Source: an uncultured Clostridia bacterium (GTDB lineage Bacteria > Bacillota > Clostridia > Christensenellales > Borkfalkiaceae). From it: DNA of 42,745 bases. The stretch is from NCBI GenBank assembly GCA_930989535.1, contig CAKNLK010000019.1:1-42745 (forward strand), written 5' to 3'. Both the position numbers and the translations under genes were made by a program. Below the pieces are notes generated by a model that worked only from the letters and a program-made list of their open reading frames with translations, ran no database searches and was not told where the DNA came from. Positions 40,481-42,745 of this stretch are shown here, one piece after another (the stretch's first letter is position 1; the number at the start of each line of letters is the position of its first letter).

Positions 40481-41342
40481 AAAGCCCCCACAGATAGTCT
40501 TTTATTTCTTGCCGGGTAAACGCCGCAAAGTATTCTGCCGTGTTGGAAACGGAAGCGATGCAACTTTCGCCCTTTGCCGTATAGCCGAATGCCGGGCGAA
40601 TTTCGGTAAACGGGTCTTGGCGATATGTCTCCGCGCCCGTAAACGCGCAGTGCAATATAACCGATTCGCCCTCGTTTAACAATATTTCGCCGTTGAACTC
40701 ACAGTATCGATTGTCCTCATCGTAATAGCCGAATTCCGAAACCGTTATTCCGTCGAGCCCCAGCAGAACTTCATGAATTGCCACTGCATCCTCCCCGGCA
40801 TTGGTTACCTGGATATTGTAGCTGTTCAAGACAGAACTTTCCGCTGTTCCCGAAGAAAACTGCAGCTGGCTGTCTGTGCCTTGATTTCCGACAAAGAGGG
40901 CGACAGTGCCAATCGAATAGCTGTGCTCCGCCCCTTCGGGAGAGGACAAAACGGCCTCTTTCAAAAGCGTTTCCCCCTCCCCCAACAATTGGCGGTCCAA
41001 CACGCAGGTGATGCGATAGCTTGCAAAAAAGATATCGGAAAACACCGTGCGTATACTCGCGTCTTTGAGCGGATACTCGTTACCTTCTGCATCGCGCAAA
41101 GCCATTTCAGAGAATTCCAAAAAGGATTCTTCCCCTTTTACTTCATACAGTACTAAATCAAAATAAGGATTGTACCGTTCATCCGTCCAGCTGAGCCAGC
41201 TGTTATGTTCTGCAAAATAAATCCCCGCCGACGGAAAAGAGTTTTTTTCCGCATAAAAGTAAGATATACCTGCAACCAATAAAGCTGCCGCAATGAACAA
41301 TATTAAGCCAGTTACTATTATGCTTTTTATATGTCTTTTCAT
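40461..41342 (-). CDS. Membrane-anchored exoprotein, unknown
   Basis: A 293-residue protein with one N-terminal span (about 8-28) and an extracellular beta-rich part of about 260 residues. It has internal segments reminiscent of DUF4352/CARDB-like Ig folds (SYNIQVTNAGEDAVAIHEVLLGLDGITVSEFGYYDEDN, LNEGESVILHCAFTG). No lipobox. No clear SD before ATG 41342; the gene begins nine bases after the previous stop, so translation is likely coupled. Function not recognised. Confidence 0.65.
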   Translation of the reverse strand: MKRHIKSIIVTGLILFIAAALLVAGISYFYAEKNSFPSAGIYFAEHNSWLSWTDERYNPYFDLVLYEVKGEESFLEFSEMALRDAEGNEYPLKDASIRTVFSDIFFASYRITCVLDRQLLGEGETLLKEAVLSSPEGAEHSYSIGTVALFVGNQGTDSQLQFSSGTAESSVLNSYNIQVTNAGEDAVAIHEVLLGLDGITVSEFGYYDEDNRYCEFNGEILLNEGESVILHCAFTGAETYRQDPFTEIRPAFGYTAKGESCIASVSNTAEYFAAFTRQEIKDYLWGLYEGTAV

Positions 41343-41351
41343 TGTTTAAGA

Positions 41352-42745
41352 TTATGCAATAACTTCGCTGTAATTTTCACCCGGCTGTAAGCCGTAAATG
41401 AACACATTTTCGATTCTGGTTCTCGCGTTAACCGATTCAAAAGTGAATGCGCCGCCGCGAACAACGCTGTCGGTATATTCCAACACCTGCTCGGAATCGC
41501 CGCCTATCGCACCGGCAAATATGCGTATTTGTTTATCCTGCACGACTATATTTAAATGGATATCTCCAATTTCCAACGCATCGGACAGCTGCGCAGAAGC
41601 GACTTTTTTGCCGTCGACCGAAATAAACAGCTCTTTCGACAAATTCATACCGATAATCATAGAGCCTTCGCACGCCTCTCCGTAACCGACCGAACCGCCC
41701 AAAATGAAACCGAAATAGATGTTATCGGCCGGTTTACTGCGCTGGAACTGCGCCAAATCGAAAGACAGCACAAAATCGGTTATTCCTTCGGATACCACGC
41801 TCATGCTGCTGTTCGGGTTGTATATATCCCCGTCCACAGCGGAAACGCTTCCGAATACCGGATAATTATCCGAATATGCCTGGCACTGATACGAGGACAA
41901 GCGGAACGAAGCTCTGCTGCCCTCCCACCCGAGAGTTCCTGCCGAAGCAGCAAAATCGGGGACAGAGAAAGCAACTTCGGCAATGCCGCCCGTCAAAACC
42001 GTCAGAACATTTGCGTCGGAATACTCGATGAAGATACGCGTCGGAGCCGAAGCATCGAACCCGGCAAGTTTCGTTTCCTTCAAAGCTGTTTCGCCCTGCA
42101 TCAATTTCAGTGCACCGTCTGCATACAGCCGGACAGAATAATCTTCCGCCGTGCTGCCGAATTGGAATGCAACAAACGCATTGGCGGACGACGTTTCGAT
42201 AAAATCGATGGAATAATCCGCACGGAAATATTGCAGCGTCTGTCCCGTTCTATACACGGCGCTCTCCGCGTTTTTATCCGTTTGCTTTACTCCGCCGTTC
42301 GCAATTTCCCAGCTTCCGCTGACATCCGTATACGACACCAGACCATAGCTTCCGAAGGAAACGTCGTCGAGGCTAATCTCGCCGTACCCCGCGTGCGCAG
42401 AATAGCTGTCTCCGTCGTGAATCGCGTCGCCGAAGCAGAAATACTCATATTCCGCCGTTCCCTTGCCCCGGTTGAATACGCCCGCATACATATCCGAGAA
42501 ATTCGCAATCATATGCGTGCCAATCGTATGGAAAATGTTTTCCGAAGCGCCGCGGTAACGGGCCGTCCAATTTGCTCCCGTTCTCTCCAACTGCAATACG
42601 ATACTTCCGGAAACGTCTTCCGCCATGCCTTGGAACATCAGCGTTCCGTTTACCGATTGCGCAAATACGATTTTCGATTTCCCGTCAACGAAAGCTCTGC
42701 CGGCGAAGATAAAGCAATTTTCACTCTGCCATACCGTCAGGCCCA
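41352..42745 (-). CDS. Concanavalin/laminin-G-like exoprotein, partial
   Basis: The 3' part (about 464 codons) of a gene that continues beyond the window: the frame is open through 42745. It contains tandem beta-sandwich modules with GLTVWQSEN...AGRAFVDGKSK, FSDMYAGVFNRGKGTAEYEYFCFGDA (the pattern of the GH43 C-terminal / DUF1349 concanavalin-like domain), and two further modules with RIFIEYSDANVLTVLTGG and LNIVVQDKQIRIFAGAIGGDSEQVLEYTDS. It is likely a large carbohydrate-active or carbohydrate-binding protein whose catalytic domain lies upstream. No C-terminal anchor is visible (ends ENYSEVIA). First visible gene of the surface operon. Confidence 0.65.
   Translation of the reverse strand, partial: GLTVWQSENCFIFAGRAFVDGKSKIVFAQSVNGTLMFQGMAEDVSGSIVLQLERTGANWTARYRGASENIFHTIGTHMIANFSDMYAGVFNRGKGTAEYEYFCFGDAIHDGDSYSAHAGYGEISLDDVSFGSYGLVSYTDVSGSWEIANGGVKQTDKNAESAVYRTGQTLQYFRADYSIDFIETSSANAFVAFQFGSTAEDYSVRLYADGALKLMQGETALKETKLAGFDASAPTRIFIEYSDANVLTVLTGGIAEVAFSVPDFAASAGTLGWEGSRASFRLSSYQCQAYSDNYPVFGSVSAVDGDIYNPNSSMSVVSEGITDFVLSFDLAQFQRSKPADNIYFGFILGGSVGYGEACEGSMIIGMNLSKELFISVDGKKVASAQLSDALEIGDIHLNIVVQDKQIRIFAGAIGGDSEQVLEYTDSVVRGGAFTFESVNARTRIENVFIYGLQPGENYSEVIA

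Overview
The window reads as the chromosome of an anaerobic, low-to-mid GC Gram-positive bacterium of the Bacillota, most likely a gut Clostridia (a Christensenellales/Borkfalkia-like lineage is my guess; no marker gene settles it). The basis is: strong AGGAGG ribosome sites, textbook TTGACA-17-TATAAT promoters, CotF-like spore-coat proteins, a YtrA-type GntR regulator, many lipobox lipoproteins, a BspA-type leucine-rich-repeat surface protein and FIVAR domains. Nearly all genes lie on the minus strand.

Region 1 (1-2.9 kb) is a worn, mobile-looking edge: a TIGR04076 protein behind a long structured leader, a MutM glycosylase that stops before the last half of its zinc finger, and a radical-SAM gene whose 5' end has been replaced by an IS200 left-end fragment.

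Region 2 (2.9-16.65 kb) is the most notable part. Ten minus-strand genes, mostly overlapping or a few bases apart, run from a consensus promoter with an operator-like palindrome at the start point: a FecBCDE-type importer (binding lipoprotein, two permeases, ATPase), two transglutaminase-like lipoproteins in which the catalytic Asp position is Cys, a 1168-residue FIVAR lipoprotein, a long intercistronic hairpin, then NifH-, NifD- and NifK-like proteins. The H protein keeps the P-loop and both cluster cysteines. The D-like protein is cysteine-rich at its N-terminus and the K-like protein has no cysteine in its first 168 residues. My reading is a nitrogenase-like reductase dedicated to a metal chelate or tetrapyrrole-like compound captured outside and imported by the same operon. 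It is not a nitrogen-fixation system.

Region 3 (16.65-19.1 kb) holds an intact IS200 with tnpA, a second IS200 left-end fragment, a candidate small RNA, a sigma/LuxR-type HTH regulator behind an SD- and AUG-sequestering palindrome, a 145-bp inverted-repeat segment with outward -35 boxes, and tRNA-Val(GAC).

Region 4 (19.2-38.1 kb, visibly more GC-rich) is stable chromosome: a YtrA-type operon (GntR regulator, ABC ATPase, permease, giant LRR protein) with its operator; an aldo-keto reductase/RdgB/phosphodiesterase operon; an XRE regulator divergent from an ABC exporter; tandem M29 aminopeptidases; a QueG-like iron-sulfur protein; a Qnr-like pentapeptide protein that looks leaderless; a small lipoprotein; two CotF/ferritin-like proteins; a type-A chloramphenicol acetyltransferase; and an ECF S-component.

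Region 5 (38.2 kb to the end) is one minus-strand surface operon: a partial concanavalin/laminin-G-like protein running off the window, an anchored exoprotein, a polytopic membrane protein and a bacterial-Ig surface protein with a GCGS-TM-basic tail.
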